NCBI RefSeq assembly: GCF_004337985.1
Contig: NC_043742.1
Location: 2,032,176 to 2,096,175 of the forward strand
Reading direction: 5' to 3'
DNA length: 64,000 nucleotides
Origin: Pyricularia pennisetigena
Lineage: Eukaryota > Ascomycota > Sordariomycetes > Magnaporthales > Pyriculariaceae
Part shown: piece after piece, positions 1-11,967 of the stretch
Layout: the number at the start of each line of letters is the position of its first letter
How positions within the stretch are numbered: the stretch's first letter is position 1
Translations under genes and position numbers: made by a program
Notes under the pieces: generated by a model
Told to the model about the DNA's origin: nothing
Database searches by the model: none
What the model saw: only the letters and a program-made list of their open reading frames with translations

Positions 1-183
1 TAAGAAGCGGTGCAAATTGAGACTAACTATGTTGATCTATTGAGTGCATTGAAACTCCACGATACTCTCACTGCAGATTTATAGCTGTTCTGTGTAAACC
101 GTTTATGGTTTCCTCACCCTCCTGAAGTTTACACCCTGCCGACGCAGGCATTCCTCCTCAGCTGTATAACAAAGAGCAACACT

Positions 184-462
184 ATGCTACTCAAGAGCCT
201 ATTTTCCGTCATCACCGCCGCTACGGCTCTTCTTCCAACCGCCCACGCCGGAACAAGCCACGGAGCCCTAAAGACCTGCCATTATAAGATTCTAAGGCTA
301 AACCACCACAAGTGGGAGGATCGCGGCGAAGGTTCAGCCTCGCCCGGCTCAACGCAAACAATCGAGGGAACCGAGGTTAAATTTAGCAAAGACTGCTTGC
401 CGAGTCATAAAAACCGGGGTTTGTATATAGAGATGAAGACACCCAGCTTCCAGCCGGCATAG
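184..462 (+). CDS. Small secreted two-cysteine protein (effector-like), copy 1
   Basis: A 92-residue intronless frame. The first 22 residues form a clear signal peptide (Lys at position 4, hydrophobic core, cleavage after AHA), leaving a mature protein of about 70 residues. The mature part has only two cysteines, one in KTCHYKI just after the cleavage site and one in KDCLPSH about 40 residues later, which could form a single disulfide. It resembles the protein at 2274-2558: same signal-peptide style (LLSVxTAA), a K-x-C-x-Y start, a central G/K-rich turn and a late cysteine. Both are on the same strand, so they look like diverged tandem paralogs. Two-cysteine secreted proteins of this size are typical fungal effectors. 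A MAX-like fold is possible but is inference only. No function is recognised. Confidence 0.6.
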   Translation: MLLKSLFSVITAATALLPTAHAGTSHGALKTCHYKILRLNHHKWEDRGEGSASPGSTQTIEGTEVKFSKDCLPSHKNRGLYIEMKTPSFQPA

Positions 463-1286
463 TCGCGTGTCAAAAAAAAAAAAACAAAGACTTGAGTTTC
501 GTGGAGTACTTTTACACTGCAATATTACCTGGAGAAAGAAATTTATACCAAGGGACTGTATTTATATTTGGGGCACTTGTCATTCTATGAGATTGCTGTA
601 ATTGGCTGGCCTGATTGTCGGATATTCAAAGTGGTTTATATACTAATTGTAAATCATACAACGAGGTGGGTTTATAAGTTTATTTTATTTGGGCGGCATT
701 GTGTAGCTCTTGTTCCGTCGATCCGATACCACTGATCATCAATGTCTTTGTTTTGCGTTAGGTTATCTTTGACAAACCGTCATGGTGCTCGCCGAAGGGG
801 CTAGCCGCTGGAACGCCATATGCATTCGTGCAGCTTCGTCAACCTGTCAAGTCGGCTTGTCCCTAAAAACGAATGATTAACAGGGGGTACGCAACGTTAG
901 GAAGCACTGCGCACAAGTGCGAATATTCTCCCTTGATTGACCCTGCCGCAGCCTGCTATCCAGGGCAAAACATGAGGCGCCTATATTTCATGGGCGACGA
1001 CATGATCCGGAATAATCCTGCAAATGCTTCGCTCAAGCAACGAGCATCGTGCAGTGCTGCGACGTTTCTCCCTAGCGGCACGCTCTTTCAATTAGTTCCC
1101 CTGGTAAACCACCTCCTTATTGATTCTCTACCTATTCTTCATATCCTTGCGCTTTTGACATCGCCCTGGTACGGCCAGCGCCTTTTTGCCCCAATAACTT
1201 AAAGTGTCAACCTTGAATGAAAGGCTCGTTGATTGGAGGGAAATGGGAAAGATCTCAAGGCTCGACAATGCAGTCCGGGACGTGTA
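463..1286. other. Intergenic, no supported gene
   Basis: This begins with an A-rich stretch after the first small secreted gene. An open frame at 873-1202 has no signal peptide, no recognisable motif and no paralog here, and I do not call it a gene. Confidence 0.5.
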
Positions 1287-1821
1287 CTTGTGGGTTAAGC
1301 TTCGCGGAACCCCCTGTCAAACAGGGGGTCCATAAAATTTGTAATCACCTTATTTAATATGTAAATTTGGAGATTTTCGACTTTAACGGGTTGCACCTGG
1401 ACAATCACAAATCCAGACTTTCTTTGGAACAAATCAGCGTATGGGAAAACAAATAAAAGTCCTATGTACGAAATAGGAAAAAAGAAATCTGGAGGGGAAA
1501 TTTTAAGCAACAAAAATCAAGTTGCCCATTAATATTATATAATAAGCCTTTACAATATTGATACAATGTTAATAACTCGTTTTTATTCTTTATATTGACC
1601 CGTAAAAACTTTGTTAATTTTTACCATTTTGTATAAAGGATTTCTACTCGTTTTCCCTCACGTTAGCCTTTACCAAAAGAACTTGGATTTATAGTTGTCG
1701 AGATGCAGGCCGTTCAAACTTCTGGTTTTGATTTTTGTATATAATTTATGTACAAAGTCGAATCATCCAGATTTTAGGGACCCCCGGTCTGACCGGGGCT
1801 CTGCGAAGCTCAAACCACAAG
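1287..1821. mobile_element. MITE with TA target duplication (mariner/pogo-type)
   Basis: About 535 bp without coding capacity. The left end reads CTTGTGGGTTAAGCTTCGCG. The right end, reverse-complemented, reads CTTGTGGTTTGAGCTTCGCA, and the similarity continues for about 50 bp to a shared TAAAAT. Each end carries its own GC-rich hairpin: a CCCCTGT...ACAGGGG palindrome near 1309-1330 and a CCCCGGT...ACCGGGG palindrome near 1782-1799. TA lies directly outside both ends (1285-1286 and 1822-1823), the target duplication of Tc1/mariner and pogo/Fot1 elements. The interior is AT-rich. It lies between the two small secreted paralogs. Confidence 0.75.
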
Positions 1822-2173
1822 TAGTTTATAAGCATGCATTCACTTGATTTATCAACTGTTATATTTGGTGGGCTTTTGTGGCTGTGCTTACGATATTTGC
1901 TGGCATGACCTGACAATCGAGTCGAGGAAAATAAATGTTTATGCCGAGATGCTAATAATAGTCTGCCGGGAAACTGATTATTCAAAACCTTTCTTTTAGT
2001 TAGCTCAAAACCTTTGAACGAATTAAAATAAATATTCATTACTAGTACTTATGTGATATGGAAATTCCAGACTGGCCCCGTCAGTCAAGTTTTGCTGCGT
2101 TGGACCTGTACAAATCCAAGGCCCTAATGTTTCTACAACCTCTATTTTGAACATTGATATTTAGTTACCTAGT

Positions 2174-2181
2174 ATAAATAT
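2174..2181 (+). promoter_or_regulatory. TATA-like box before second small secreted gene
   Basis: A TATAAATA-type sequence lies about 100 bp upstream of the ATG at 2274 and is followed by a purine-rich leader rich in AAG and AAA, as is common in fungal 5' UTRs. The position fits a core promoter, but nothing else confirms it. Confidence 0.3.
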
Positions 2182-2273
2182 TTATCAAGCAAAATATAAA
2201 CTATTCACCAAGACACATAACAAGAAGAAGCATATAGAAAAGCAAAAAGAAAAGAAAAAAAAGAAAGAACGCC

Positions 2274-2558
2274 ATGCAGCCCAAGAACCTACTCTCCGTC
2301 TTCACCGCCGCTGCGGCGCTCTTTTCAACCGCTTGCGCCACTGCAGCGCTCTTTTCAACCGCTTACGCCGGCCCGAAAAAGATGTGCTACTACTCTATTA
2401 CGCACAAGGGTCGAGAGGTGAAAGGGAAAGCCGAGGCCTTCACACGTACAAAAATTGATCCTTGGGATTTTATGGTTAGCTTCAATTGGTACTGCGACCC
2501 AATTTGGACCGAGCCTGATACGGTTGTCAAGATTCAGGGTGTCAAATACGAGGGATGA
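2274..2558 (+). CDS. Small secreted two-cysteine protein (effector-like), copy 2
   Basis: A 94-residue intronless frame with an N-terminal signal region containing an internal duplication (AALFSTAxA occurs twice, residues 14-32), then a mature part of about 61 residues starting at GPKKMCYYSI. The mature protein has two cysteines about 37 residues apart (MCYY and NWYCDP) and predicted alternating beta-type segments. It is similar in layout to the protein at 184-462, which suggests a local duplication followed by divergence. The duplicated AALFSTA block corresponds to a short direct repeat in DNA (about 2317-2363). No family is recognised. The two-cysteine beta-rich layout would suit a MAX-type effector, but a structure prediction would be needed. 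Confidence 0.6.
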   Translation: MQPKNLLSVFTAAAALFSTACATAALFSTAYAGPKKMCYYSITHKGREVKGKAEAFTRTKIDPWDFMVSFNWYCDPIWTEPDTVVKIQGVKYEG

Positions 2559-3500
2559 TGACACTGCGTCTACTGCTAGTACCTAGAAACTTTCTTCTCC
2601 TAAAATAGCTGAACTGGTAAGTCCAATTTTTGGCGAAAAGAATTTAGTTTCATTTCAAGCCCACTTTGATCAGTTATGCGCGTAAACACAGATCCGAAAT
2701 CGCCCGATTGCAAGGCCCAAAGGTCTTTATATAGCGTGAAGTAGAGATTGCAGTCGCATTGATGCATTCATGTCGTATTGATTTAGAGTGCGGTTATGCA
2801 GCGGCCTTAACCTGCCATTTTCTTTTTTATCTTTTGCCCTCGATAATTCATGTTGCTTCGTCTTGGATGGGCGAGTTGCCACCGTTAAGCTGGTTTGATT
2901 CAATGCTAGATTACAGGCGCAGTAACAAATGCCTGCTCAAGCGGTATCCGTTCGACACATGATGATGTTTGCCAATACGGAACTGGCCGAGCTATTCGAC
3001 TCTACCCGCTTGAAACGATTTCAAAGAATACGAAGAATCAACTTATTTCGAGGCTTCAGCTTCGACGCGGGGAAAAAAACCAGCCCATGTTAAATGCGCC
3101 TCGATATGTGGGGTTTGTGCGTATCAATTACAATAAAACGTCAAAATCCGGCCTCATGCCTGCGTGTAAAAAGGATCATGAAAAACGGATTGTCGGGTTC
3201 TCATAAAGCTAAACTTGTCGGCCGCCAAGTAGCGTTGTTCGCAAGCCTAGGAAGAGCGATGGCCTCTGGGACAGTGGGACATGCATTATCATTCCCTTGA
3301 GAAACAAAAATATGTGTTTTGCTGTGGTTAGGCTATTCAGCGCCGAGATACGGCTAAAGAAACAAATCAGAAACCCATCATGGTTGAAGTCCGCGATAGA
3401 TTCATCCCCTTCCGCATTGGGCCTGAAATTTAGATGCGTTCCTCGTACCGACTGAATCTGCTCGACTGCGATGCGGAGTTCTGTGAGCGTTCCGTACACT
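2559..3500. other. Intergenic, no supported gene
   Basis: No frame here has a signal peptide, known motif or plausible splice pattern. Base composition is ordinary and no repeat was seen. Confidence 0.45.
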
Positions 3501-3509
3501 CACGGGCTA

Positions 3510-3995
3510 GACACCAATACCCGGGCGAGATTTGGGTTTTCCGTCATGGTCCGATGCTGATAAACCAAGGTTGTCATGGAGTTTGTCCTGGGATAATTTG
3601 GCCGGTTGGATTGCGCAGCGACAAAGGCATTCTTACCCGAGAGAATTCACTAACCTTGTGGAGCATTTCCAAGCCAATAATCGACTCCGGATGCCACACT
3701 GGGATAAGCAGCCTGGACCAACTTTACAGAGGTTTTGCCCCATGTCAATTCTACTAGCATCACGGCCGGAGACCTATGGTCCGCTGGCCGACACCTTGGA
3801 AACGCCAGATTACTGCCGACCATCTCTCAGGCACTGCGGTATTTTGTCGATGATGCCGTGGCGATGGCTGATGAGACTGGCGCCATCTGGCATCTGCTGC
3901 CACGGTTTTGGGGCTTCACGCTGAGGCAGCATTTCCTGAAGGCCGCTGTCGACACGCCTTGTGGGCTCGGCTGTAGTCAGCGACGCAGAGAATAA
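3510..3995 (+). pseudogene. Possible frame-shifted relic of a protein-coding gene
   Basis: Two overlapping open frames on the same strand look like one protein interrupted by a frameshift. The first (about 3532-3750) contains LAGWIAQRQRHSYP and LVEHFQANNRLRMPHWDKQP. The second (3735-3995) contains NSTSITAGDLWSAGRHLGN, LLPTISQALRYFVDDA and AIWHLLPRFWG. Amphipathic spacing, Trp/Gly landmarks and GC-richer composition than the flanks suggest real former coding sequence. No start codon with a signal peptide is visible, and I do not recognise the family. A short intron is an alternative to a frameshift. Confidence 0.3.
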
Positions 3996-5900
3996 GGGCG
4001 CTGCGGCCAGGCGTGAAGGTTGAAGTGTTTCTTCCTGATCTGGTGCCGGTGCCATGGCTGTTTTTTTTATCAGATGACTGGATAAGAGGACATATTGCTT
4101 GTGTCGACAGGATGCTGGATCTCATTATTCAGTAGTAACCAGTGAGCCGTTTTCCAAGGCGGACATGACGCACATTCACAAAATTGACGAGTTTGTAAAC
4201 CGATGGAGTCGACGCCACCTTGTAATCCAAGGGTGAAACTAGTGCTAGTAGCGGATTCAAGCTCAAAATCCCGACATTTTGGAGAAGTGGAAAATGAGCC
4301 CCCNNCCCCCCCCCCCCCCCCATGTATCATCGGTTGGACAGTTGAATTTTGATTCACCCTTTGTCAGACGTCAGAGAATAGGTAGATACGAATAAAGAAG
4401 AATTATTCCTGGCGTTGGTATTTTCTTGATTTAAGCCGGTTAATCTAGTTACACCATTGATCAGCAGGTGTCTCTAGCTTCAGTGGTCACAAGGCTATAG
4501 AGACAGACTGTAGAGACATCCTCGCGATACCCGTTCGGGCAGTGTTATATTCGCTCGACTAGAAAGTTGGGATGGTTTGGTTTGCTCGCTCATGGATCTT
4601 GGCTGCCTGACTAGGCAAGGAGACACATGACATCGTCGCGACTTGTTACTTTGTAGAAGCAGAATACTAAGGTCCCAGTGCTTGGTGCGAGGATTGGGTA
4701 ACAGTCGTGACCTAAGCCCGTGTTCTTGAGGCAGTGCAGAGATTGGTTGTGGCCTGCGGGCCCTGACAAAGTAATGATCAGTGATCACAGACATCGCATT
4801 TGCTTGATGAGCAGGGGCTCTTCAAACGGTCCGATATACACCATAGGTTCCAAGCATTGGAAATGCGTGCTGGTTTTTGTGAGGCACTTTCGCGTGACGA
4901 TGCCAATTTTGTATGATTGAGACAATGTGTTTTGCGGTAATAGTGATTGCAAACGTTGTTTGAAACAAGCAGAGAAGCACCAATAGTGTACTTGCAAAAT
5001 CTTACGCAATGGAATCTTGATCCGTCACATACTGCTGTTCCGTCACGGGTCGAGACAATGGTATTTTGAGGTTGTACTTGAGGTTCATTCAGGTGGAGTG
5101 AAGTTGAGAAATTAAGAACGAGGTCGCAAACAGCCGTTGAAAATGACTTGCTGGGTGGATAGCAATTTTTTTTTTTGAAGCGTTCCGGGTTGAAAACTGA
5201 CCCAAGCACCAGTGTGTATAACTTTAAAAGATCAAAGACCTATTAAAGCTTTAAAGTGATCTGTACGTTTCAAAATTGAGTGCACACAACAACCAACCAG
5301 AATCCGGATTAGAGTCATTACAACACGTCCCATTCCCACTGCAGTGAACCGGACTAAAAATATTCCTCCCCCTGCGGTGGGTCGCTTCTTCTTTTTTTTC
5401 TTTTATTTTTTTTTTTTGGTGGCAGTGCTCGCACACATCAGTCTCGCCCGGGGAGAGGATTGTGTCCCCGAATTTTTGGCAGTTGAAATTGACCGCAATA
5501 ACACATCGACGTCTGGAACCCCGGGGCTCGATAAGCTTTTGCCCATGTCAAGAGCGGTGCAGCCGCGAAAGCAATGTTCCTATATTCTGCTTCCGAGTTA
5601 TCCGCTCCGGGAGTCTTGGGGATCCTAAAGACTGGAGTCCTGGAACATCCTGGAAAACAATAGATCTGCAATGGCTGCCCTGATTAAATAGGTGCACAAG
5701 TCATTCAAATTTTTAAATAGCAGAGCCTCGGATACGACACATTCAGTCTGAACTATTTTTTACTTTTCCACTGTCGCGTAGATTGTGTAAATTTCTTTGC
5801 ATTTAACTCATTGATTTGTTTTTTTCTTTTTTTTCTTTCTTTCCTCTTCTTTTTTTCATCCACCTCTCGTTTGCGTCAGCACTTCATCACTCGTTTGACA
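3996..5900. other. Intergenic, no supported gene
   Basis: No convincing gene. The stretch just before 5900 is a T/C-rich tract (5817-5865), probably the 5' leader or promoter of the secreted-protein gene that follows. A T-rich run also occurs at 5390-5420. Confidence 0.45.
4304..4305. other. Assembly ambiguity (NN) in a C homopolymer
   Basis: Two unresolved bases stand at the start of a run of more than ten C residues, so local length is uncertain. Confidence 0.9.
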
Positions 5901-6388
5901 ATGTTTTGTATTACTTTCACCCTGATCTCTTTTCTAATGCTTTTGCTTTCGGGCAACGCCATAGCATATCTGCCTAGAGAATACCCTGGCACTCCGATAG
6001 GAACCACGCTCGATCCGAAATCCGTGCGGGATTTCAAAGGTTTGACTCTCAAAGCTGCCGCCAACATGACCGATCAACGCATTAGGTTGGGACTCACCCC
6101 CAAGTCGGTGAGGGCCGATTATAAGCAGCTTGGTCGCGACGAGACTTTTTATATCTACGAAGTGGACGAAGATGACGCCAAGTTCACAAAGGCGTTTATC
6201 AAATATGTTGCAAAGTCTCCGTTGAAAGACTTCTATGAGGTCGACCACAAGGCAACAGACGTGGCCAAGAAAATCCCGATACGTTGGAAAAGTATCAAGA
6301 GGTGGACAAAGATCATCCCGGGACAGGACATCGATGAAGTGACCGAGAACAATGAATTCAAAGAGCAGCCGAGAAGATTTGCAAGGAT
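5901..6388 (+). pseudogene. Secreted protein gene, 5' part, split by a transposon
   Basis: The ATG at 5901 is preferred over an in-frame one at 5811 because it opens directly into a signal peptide (about 22 residues, cleaved after AIA), while the upstream codons lie in a T-rich leader. About 163 codons remain before the hAT-like insertion. The mature part is lysine- and aspartate-rich. The segments YIYEVDE and IPIRWKSIKRW recall the C-terminal half of fungal secreted proteins related to the heat-labile enterotoxin A chain (ADP-ribosyltransferase fold), but I see no convincing catalytic Arg or STS motif, so family membership is weakly supported and activity cannot be inferred. Past 6388 the frame runs into the GC-rich transposon terminus and the tail is not native. 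The other half of the gene is at 30323-30469, in the same reading frame. As it stands the gene is broken. Confidence 0.6.
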
Positions 6389-8271
6389 TAAGGCCTGCCA
6401 AAACCCGAAAACAGATTTAGCCCAGCCCGGCCCGCCAACCCATGGGCTCTTGGCGGGGGCCCGTAGTGGCCTACGGGTTTTCTTGGCGGGTAAATGGGGG
6501 CCCGCGGGCTGGCGGGCTCAACCCGAATTGGGTAGCCCGCCGGTTTTCGTAGTCCCAGGGCTTATCCCTGAAGCCCAGAGCTCCACAATTGATCCACTTC
6601 GCTCCACTTCGTAGCTCAATTGCGGTTTTGCAATGTACCTGTGGGTCCATCCAAAAAACGCTTTGGTTTAGGTTTGAGGATAATTTGTCGATTTTCGCCG
6701 TTTATAGCGGTATTTTTGGCATTTTTGCGACCGACACTCCTTTATTATTCCATAACCACGCAAAATATTGAAAAAAACATCGTTAAAAATAGCGTTTAAT
6801 ACCGTTATTAGCAGCGATTGAATTTATTTTTTTATCTATTATAACGGCCGAATTATATACCACCTGCCTTTAATCCGTTTAGGCGGTATTGTTTTTTCGA
6901 TTTTTTTTCCGATTTTCGATTTCTTTTGATATTATTTTCAATTTTTAACCAAATTTTATAATTTTTGCACGTGGAGTGTCATATATATAAGTAAATATAT
7001 ATATATACCGTTATATTAAGTTTTGGTATATAACCCGGATTATATAAACCGTTAAATAAGCGGATAGGTAAAGTATATATATTTTTATATATAATTTGTA
7101 TTCGAAAGTCGATTATATTTTTACCAATTTTAACGATAATAAAGCCAGAATGACAGGGATTGGATTGCGTATATAAACAAACGTCCACGCTAAATCCAAT
7201 TTATAATACTCGCTTTAAAAAATCTTCATATCGAAAAATACTAAATACGTATTTTCTATCTATTTTTTGCTTTATTTAATTAATTTTATATTATTTTGTT
7301 TTGCAGCCAAATTTGATGTTTTTGCACGTGGGGGGTGGTATATATATGGAACTATATAAGCCGTTAAATAAGCGGATAGGTAAAATATATGTAATTTTAT
7401 ATATAATTTACAATCGAAACGCTTTTATATTTTTACCGATTTTTACAATAATAAAAGCAAAGTTTCAGGGATTAAATTAAATATATCAAGCAACGTTAAC
7501 GTGAAATTTGATTTGTAATACCCGTTTATACTACTTTTTTATAAAAGGAAACGTTGAAGTTGTGCTATTTTTCTATGTTTTGCTTTATTTAATTAAATAA
7601 AATTTATAAAAATGAAGTTAAATAACACTTATGTATAAACTTACAACAAAGTGGATATATTTAAATTCCTTTTTATTTTAGCCTTATTTGCGTAAATTAT
7701 TCAGTTTTGCGACAAATTAATAAATAATATAAGAATATCAATAAAAACTTTGATTTAAACGATAATTGCATGCATTTTGTAGTCTTGAATCCGTTAAATT
7801 ATAAATATTATTATTGAATTTTAGACCAGTATTACATACTCTAATTGAAAATAATAATAAAATATAGTAACAAATGCAAATTCTACTAAATATTTAAACA
7901 TCTTTCCAAATAAATTAGTTAAAAGGACGCGGCTTTTAATAACAAAACTGTTAAACTCCAATTAATCCAACGCAAGTTATTTTATATTTTTATAATTTTT
8001 GTTTAATATTTTATTCGAATATTCAATTGCATACTGTGGTAATACTATTTTGTTTGCTATTACATTTTAAATACAATATGCTAATTATACCGCTGTTTAA
8101 TTGGTTGCGCGTATGACAAATGCAACTATCTGCATTTAATGTGCGGTCGCAGGGCGTTTATAAAGCCTGTTTTTAATATAATGTTTATACCCGCTTTAAA
8201 CGGCGAAATACGACAAATTATCGTTGGTGGTACCGGCGTACCGCCATAAACGGCGAAATGCGACAAATTGT

Positions 8272-11200
8272 TAGTCTCAGTGCTTAAACTAGACCCCCCT
8301 GCTTCGCAATGGGGACCGAGCGCTCCATATACCTTTCAGCCACATGGCTTTTCGACCAATTACATTAGCCGAAAAGATCGCGCTCGTTCTTAGTCTCAGG
8401 GCTCATCCCTGAAGCCCAAAGCTCCACAATTAATCCACTCCGTTCGCTTCGCTCCATTTCGTGGCTCAATTGCGGTTTTGCAATGTACCTGTGGGTCCAT
8501 CCAAAGAACGCTTTGGTTTAGGTTTGAGGATAATTTGTCGATTTTCGCCGTTTATGGCGGTATTTTTGGCCTTTTTTCGACCGAAACTCCTTTATTATTC
8601 CACAACTACGCAAAATATGGAAAAAAGAAAATATCGTTAAAAATAGCGTTTAATACCGCTATTAGTAGCAATTCGATTTATTTTTTTATTTATTATAATA
8701 GCCGAATTCGATACCATTTGCCCTTAATCCGTTTATGGCGGTACTTTTTTTTCGATTTTTTTTTCGATTTTCGATTTGTTTTGATATTATTTTTAATTTT
8801 TCACCAAATTTTATAATTTTTGCACGTGGAGGGTCGTATATATTGATATATTGTTATACTGAATTTTGGTGCATATACCACATTATATAAGCAGTTAAAT
8901 AAACGCATAGGCTAAGTATATATTTTTTTATATATAATTTACAATCGAAACTCGTTTATATTTTTACCAATTTTGACGATAATAGAACCAAATTTACAGG
9001 GATTGGATAACGTATAACAACAAGCGCCTACGTGAGATCCAACTTGGGATATTCGCTTTATGAAATTTTTTATATAAAAAAATGCTAAATATATATTTTT
9101 GATCGATTTTTTGCGTTATTTAGTTAATTTTATATTATTTTATTTTGCAGCCAAACTTTCGGCATTTTGCACGAGGGGGTTAATATTCGTATAAATAATA
9201 CAATCTCCCATTTTGGTATATATATCGAATTATATGAGCCGTTAAATAAACGGATAGGTAAAGTGTATATCATTTTATATATAATGTACAATCGAAACGC
9301 TTTTATATTTTCACCAGTTTATAAAATAATAGAACCAAAATTCCAGGGATTGAGTAAAATGTATTAAGAAACGTTAACGTGGAATCCAATCTGTAATACC
9401 CGTCTATATTACCTTTTTATAAAAGGAAATGTTACATTTGAAGTATGTTTCTATTTTTTGCTTTATTTAATTAAAAAGAAATTGCAAAAACTAAATTGAA
9501 TAACGACTATATATAAATTTATACCAAAATAACAGCTTTAAAATCTTTTTTATTTAAAAGTTATTTGCGTAAATTATTTACCTTTTGAATAAATTAATGA
9601 TTAATATAAAAATATTAATAAAAGCTTTATTTTAAACCATAATTGTATGCAGTTTGTAATTTTCGATCCGGTAAATAATAAACATTTTAATTTGAAATTC
9701 AAATAAATATTATACTGCATTTTTCAAAATAATAATTAAATATAATAAAAAATTACAAATCTTACTTAATATTTTAATATCTTCCCAAATAAATTGGACA
9801 AAGAAACGAGGTTTTTTAATAAAAGGATTGCCAAAACCCAATTAATTTAATACAGGTTAGTTCACATTTTTTCCGATTTTTATTTAATTTTATATTCGAA
9901 TATTGAATTGTATACCGTGGTTACACCATGTATATTATTATTATAATGCGTATACAATTTATATACCCGCTATAAACGGCGAAATGCGACAAATTATCGT
10001 TAATAATACCGCTATAAACGGCGAAATGCGACAAATTATTGTTGGTAATACTGGCGTACCGCCATGAATGGCGAAATGCGACAAGATGTCCTCAGACTAG
10101 AAGGGGCGCGATCTTTTCGGCCAATGTAATTGGTCGAAAAGCCATGTGGCTAAAAGGTACATGGAGCGCTCGGTCCCCACTGCGGAGCAGGGGGGTCTAG
10201 TCTGAGCACTGAGACTAGCTCGTTCTAGTTTGAGGACATTTTGTCGCATTTCGCCGTTCATGGCGGTACCACCAACGATAATTTGTTATATTTCGCCGTT
10301 TATAACGGTATTATTAATAGTATATTTGATGTTGCGATATCGTTAATGATTATTTTATTAATATAAGGATAATTTGTGTTATTTTGCCGTTTATAGCGGG
10401 TATATACAAAATATTCGCATTATGATGGTAAAAGAAAATGGTGTACCTATAGCATGCAAATTAAATATTCGAATAAAAAAATAAATAAAAATTATAAAAA
10501 TATATAATATTTTGGGTTAAATTTATTGGAATTTATTGATTATTTGAATACCGGCCGCGTCTTAATAACCACTGTATTTGGAAAGATATCAAAATATTGA
10601 GTAACATTTGTGATTCTTTATTATATTTAATTCTTATTTTAAATAATAATATATAGTATGAATTTTAGTTTAAATTACAGTTTTTATAGCTTGGTAAACC
10701 TAATACTGCAAAATGCATGCAGTTATCGATTAAAACAAAAATTTTATTAATATTTTTATACAAATTAACAATTTGTTAAAAAATTAAATAATTTACGCAA
10801 ATGTTGGTAAAAATTATAATATTTTTGATTTATGCACTCTTTTTTTAATTTCTTAATAAATCTTATTTGAGTTTCTTTTTTATAAATTTTATTTAATTAA
10901 ATAAAGCAAAAAATACAAAAATAACACAAATTTAGCATTCTTTTATATAAAAAAACAAAAAGGGCCGGTATTGTAAATCGGATTTTACGTTGACGTCTGT
11001 TTATATACATAATCCACGTTTTCAAATTTTGGTTTTATTAATGTTAAGATTGGTAAAAATGTAAAAGCATTTCGATTGTAAAACATATATAAGATTGGAT
11101 ACATTTTACCTATCCGCATATTTAACGGCTTATATAATCAGATATACGTACCAAAATGTAGTGTTAGATTGAATATATACATGCCACCGCCACGTGCAAA

Positions 11201-11967
11201 AGCCATAAGATTTGGCTGCAAAATAAAAATAATATAAAATTGATTAAATAAAGCAAAAAGATTCATAGAATACACATTTAGCATTTTTTTCATTAAACAG
11301 TTTATAAAGCCAATATTAAAAGTAGAATTGGACTTCGACGTTTGTTTATATACGTAATCGAGTCTCTGAAGTTTTGGTTTCATTATCGTTAAAATTGGTA
11401 AAAATATAAACGAGTTTCGATTGTAAAATATATATAAAAAATATATATATTTTACCCACCCGTTTATTTACCTGTCTATATAATATAATATATGCACTAA
11501 AATTTAATATAACGATATGTACATATATATGACCCTCCACGTGCAAAAATTATAAAATTTGGTCAAAAATTAAAAATAATATTAAAAGAAATCGAAAATC
11601 GAAAAAAAAATCGAAAAAACAGTACCGCCATGAACGGATTAAGGGCAGGTGGTATCCAATTCGGCCATTATAATAAATAAAAAAAATAAATCGAATTGCT
11701 GCTAATAGCGGTATTAAACGCTATTTTTAACGATATTTTCTTTTTTCAATATTTTGCGTGGTTATGGAATAATAAAGGAATGTCGGTCGAAAAAAGGCTA
11801 AAAATACCGCCATAAACGGCGAAAATCGACAAATTGTCCTTAAACCTGAACCAAAGCGTTCTTTAAATGGACCCACAAGTACATTGCAAAACCGCAATTA
11901 AGCCACGAAGTGGCGCGAAGTGGATCAATTGTGGAGCTCTGGGCTTCAGGGATGAGCCCTGAAACTA
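8272..11967 (-). mobile_element. 9-bp-TSD TIR element, copy C (inside copy D)
   Basis: Opposite in orientation to copy D. It starts TAGTCTCAGTGCTTAAACTA and ends ...GATGAGCCCTGAAACTA. TSD ACAAATTGT (8263-8271) versus ATAAATTGT (11968-11976), one C/T difference. Without the copy nested at 8391 it is about 1.86 kb. It landed about 128 bp from the end of copy D. Confidence 0.85.
8391..10217 (+). mobile_element. 9-bp-TSD TIR element, copy B (inside copy C)
   Basis: 1827 bp from TAGTCTCAGGGCTCATCC to ...GAGCACTGAGACTA, flanked by an exact 9-bp duplication GCTCGTTCT (8382-8390 and 10218-10226). It is the innermost copy and has cleaner ends than D and C. It carries two tandem internal units (near 8816 and 9160) and three units of the CGGCGAAATGCGACAA repeat at 9970-10090. 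No frame exceeds about 115 codons and none resembles a transposase. Confidence 0.9.

Noticed and set aside
873..1202. 109-codon open frame near the first small secreted gene
   Set aside because: No signal peptide, no motif, no paralog, and codon content looks random.
9960..10090. Short spaced repeats (CGGCGAAATGCGACAAATT units) considered as a CRISPR-like array
   Set aside because: Eukaryotic context, only three imperfect units, and they are subterminal repeats of the TIR element, present in every copy.
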